Below, piece by piece: positions 63,969 through 64,000 of a DNA stretch of 64,000 bases. Origin of the DNA: Nakamurella aerolata (GTDB lineage: Bacteria; Actinomycetota; Actinomycetes; Mycobacteriales; Nakamurellaceae); the NCBI RefSeq assembly GCF_013002705.1, contig NZ_JABEND010000012.1, positions 53,072 to 117,071 on the forward strand. The letters are read 5' to 3'. Position numbers and translations under genes: made by a program. The notes under the pieces are model-generated. The model saw only the letters and a program-made list of their open reading frames with translations, ran no database searches and was not told the DNA's origin. How positions within the stretch are numbered: the stretch's first letter is position 1; every line of letters begins with the position of its first letter.

Positions 63969-64000
63969 TTGGTCATGTTCCGGAACCCGCAGGCCACGCG
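63878..64000 (-). mobile_element. ISL3-family insertion sequence, right part outside window
   Basis: The host MFS reading ends and the element starts at ggctcttcg (63878), the terminal sequence type of ISL3-family elements. Within 30 bases of the end comes a transposase 3' end on the minus strand. The other terminus, and the 8-base target duplication expected for this family, are beyond the right edge. Confidence 0.75.
63908..64000 (-). CDS. ISL3-family transposase, C-terminal end
   Basis: Only the last 30 codons are in the window, ending at TGA (63908-63910). They read CGFRNMTNYRRRIMIHIAVTRQRPTAA, with the ...GFRN...NYR.R... block that ends ISL3 DDE transposases. Orientation is opposite to the MFS gene. 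The rest lies beyond the right edge. Confidence 0.75.
   Translation of the reverse strand, partial: RVACGFRNMTNYRRRIMIHIAVTRQRPTAA

Overview
High-GC actinobacterial chromosome segment. Evidence: GC-rich coding on both strands, frequent GTG starts, Ala/Gly/Ser/Pro-rich lipoprotein linkers, typA beside LpqW-like lipoproteins, and GT87 polyprenol-phosphate-mannose-type mannosyltransferases. The genus cannot be named from sequence alone; a relative of the PIM/LAM-making actinobacteria is plausible.

1-25.2 kb: a hybrid NRPS/PKS operon on the minus strand, transcribed from about 25.05 kb leftwards and running off the left edge. Seven genes follow one another with 4-8 base stop/start overlaps: A-PCP-KS; a fused type II thioesterase-phosphopantetheinyl transferase; a LanB-glutamylation-domain (PEARL-like) protein; A-PCP-C-PCP; KS-AT-KR-DH-ACP; a stand-alone C-PCP protein; and C-A-PCP-TE with an MFS exporter fused to its C-terminus. 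The last A domain has an EntF-like serine code and its TE has Cys in place of the nucleophilic Ser. Divergently, an ATP-grasp ligase and an M28 peptidase lipoprotein form a two-gene unit. Together they suggest a small peptide-polyketide that may be extended or capped by tRNA- or ATP-dependent amino acid ligation and exported. I found no precursor peptide for the LanB-like enzyme. This is the most likely undescribed system here.

27.8-46.5 kb: ordinary chromosome. Two overlapping LpqW/SBP_bac_5-type lipoproteins, typA, a polar amino-acid ABC transporter (ATPase, permease, binding protein), a NUDIX protein, a TPP-riboswitch-controlled thiamine transporter (thiB-thiP-thiQ), two overlapping GT87 membrane mannosyltransferases and a DUF389 membrane protein.

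46.5-53.7 kb: metabolic genes (epimerase-like, SDR plus luciferase-like monooxygenase, GNAT, VOC, class IV aminotransferase with a divergent MerR regulator) and a beta-propeller lipoprotein that appears frameshifted.

53.7-61.1 kb: accessory region. Three PIN or RelE-type toxin-antitoxin modules, an XRE-ImmA/IrrE metalloprotease, a DUF4062-like protein and a HARE-HTH/GIY-YIG nuclease-like protein. The 3' end of ychF (encoding VEFRFNV-stop) occurs three times in the same orientation (54.47, 59.88, 61.10 kb) with only synonymous differences, and once inverted in part (57.51 kb). This marks a stack of elements integrated at the 3' end of ychF.

61.1-64 kb: ychF itself, a small membrane protein with a repetitive tail, and an MFS transporter gene cut by an ISL3-type insertion sequence that runs off the right edge.
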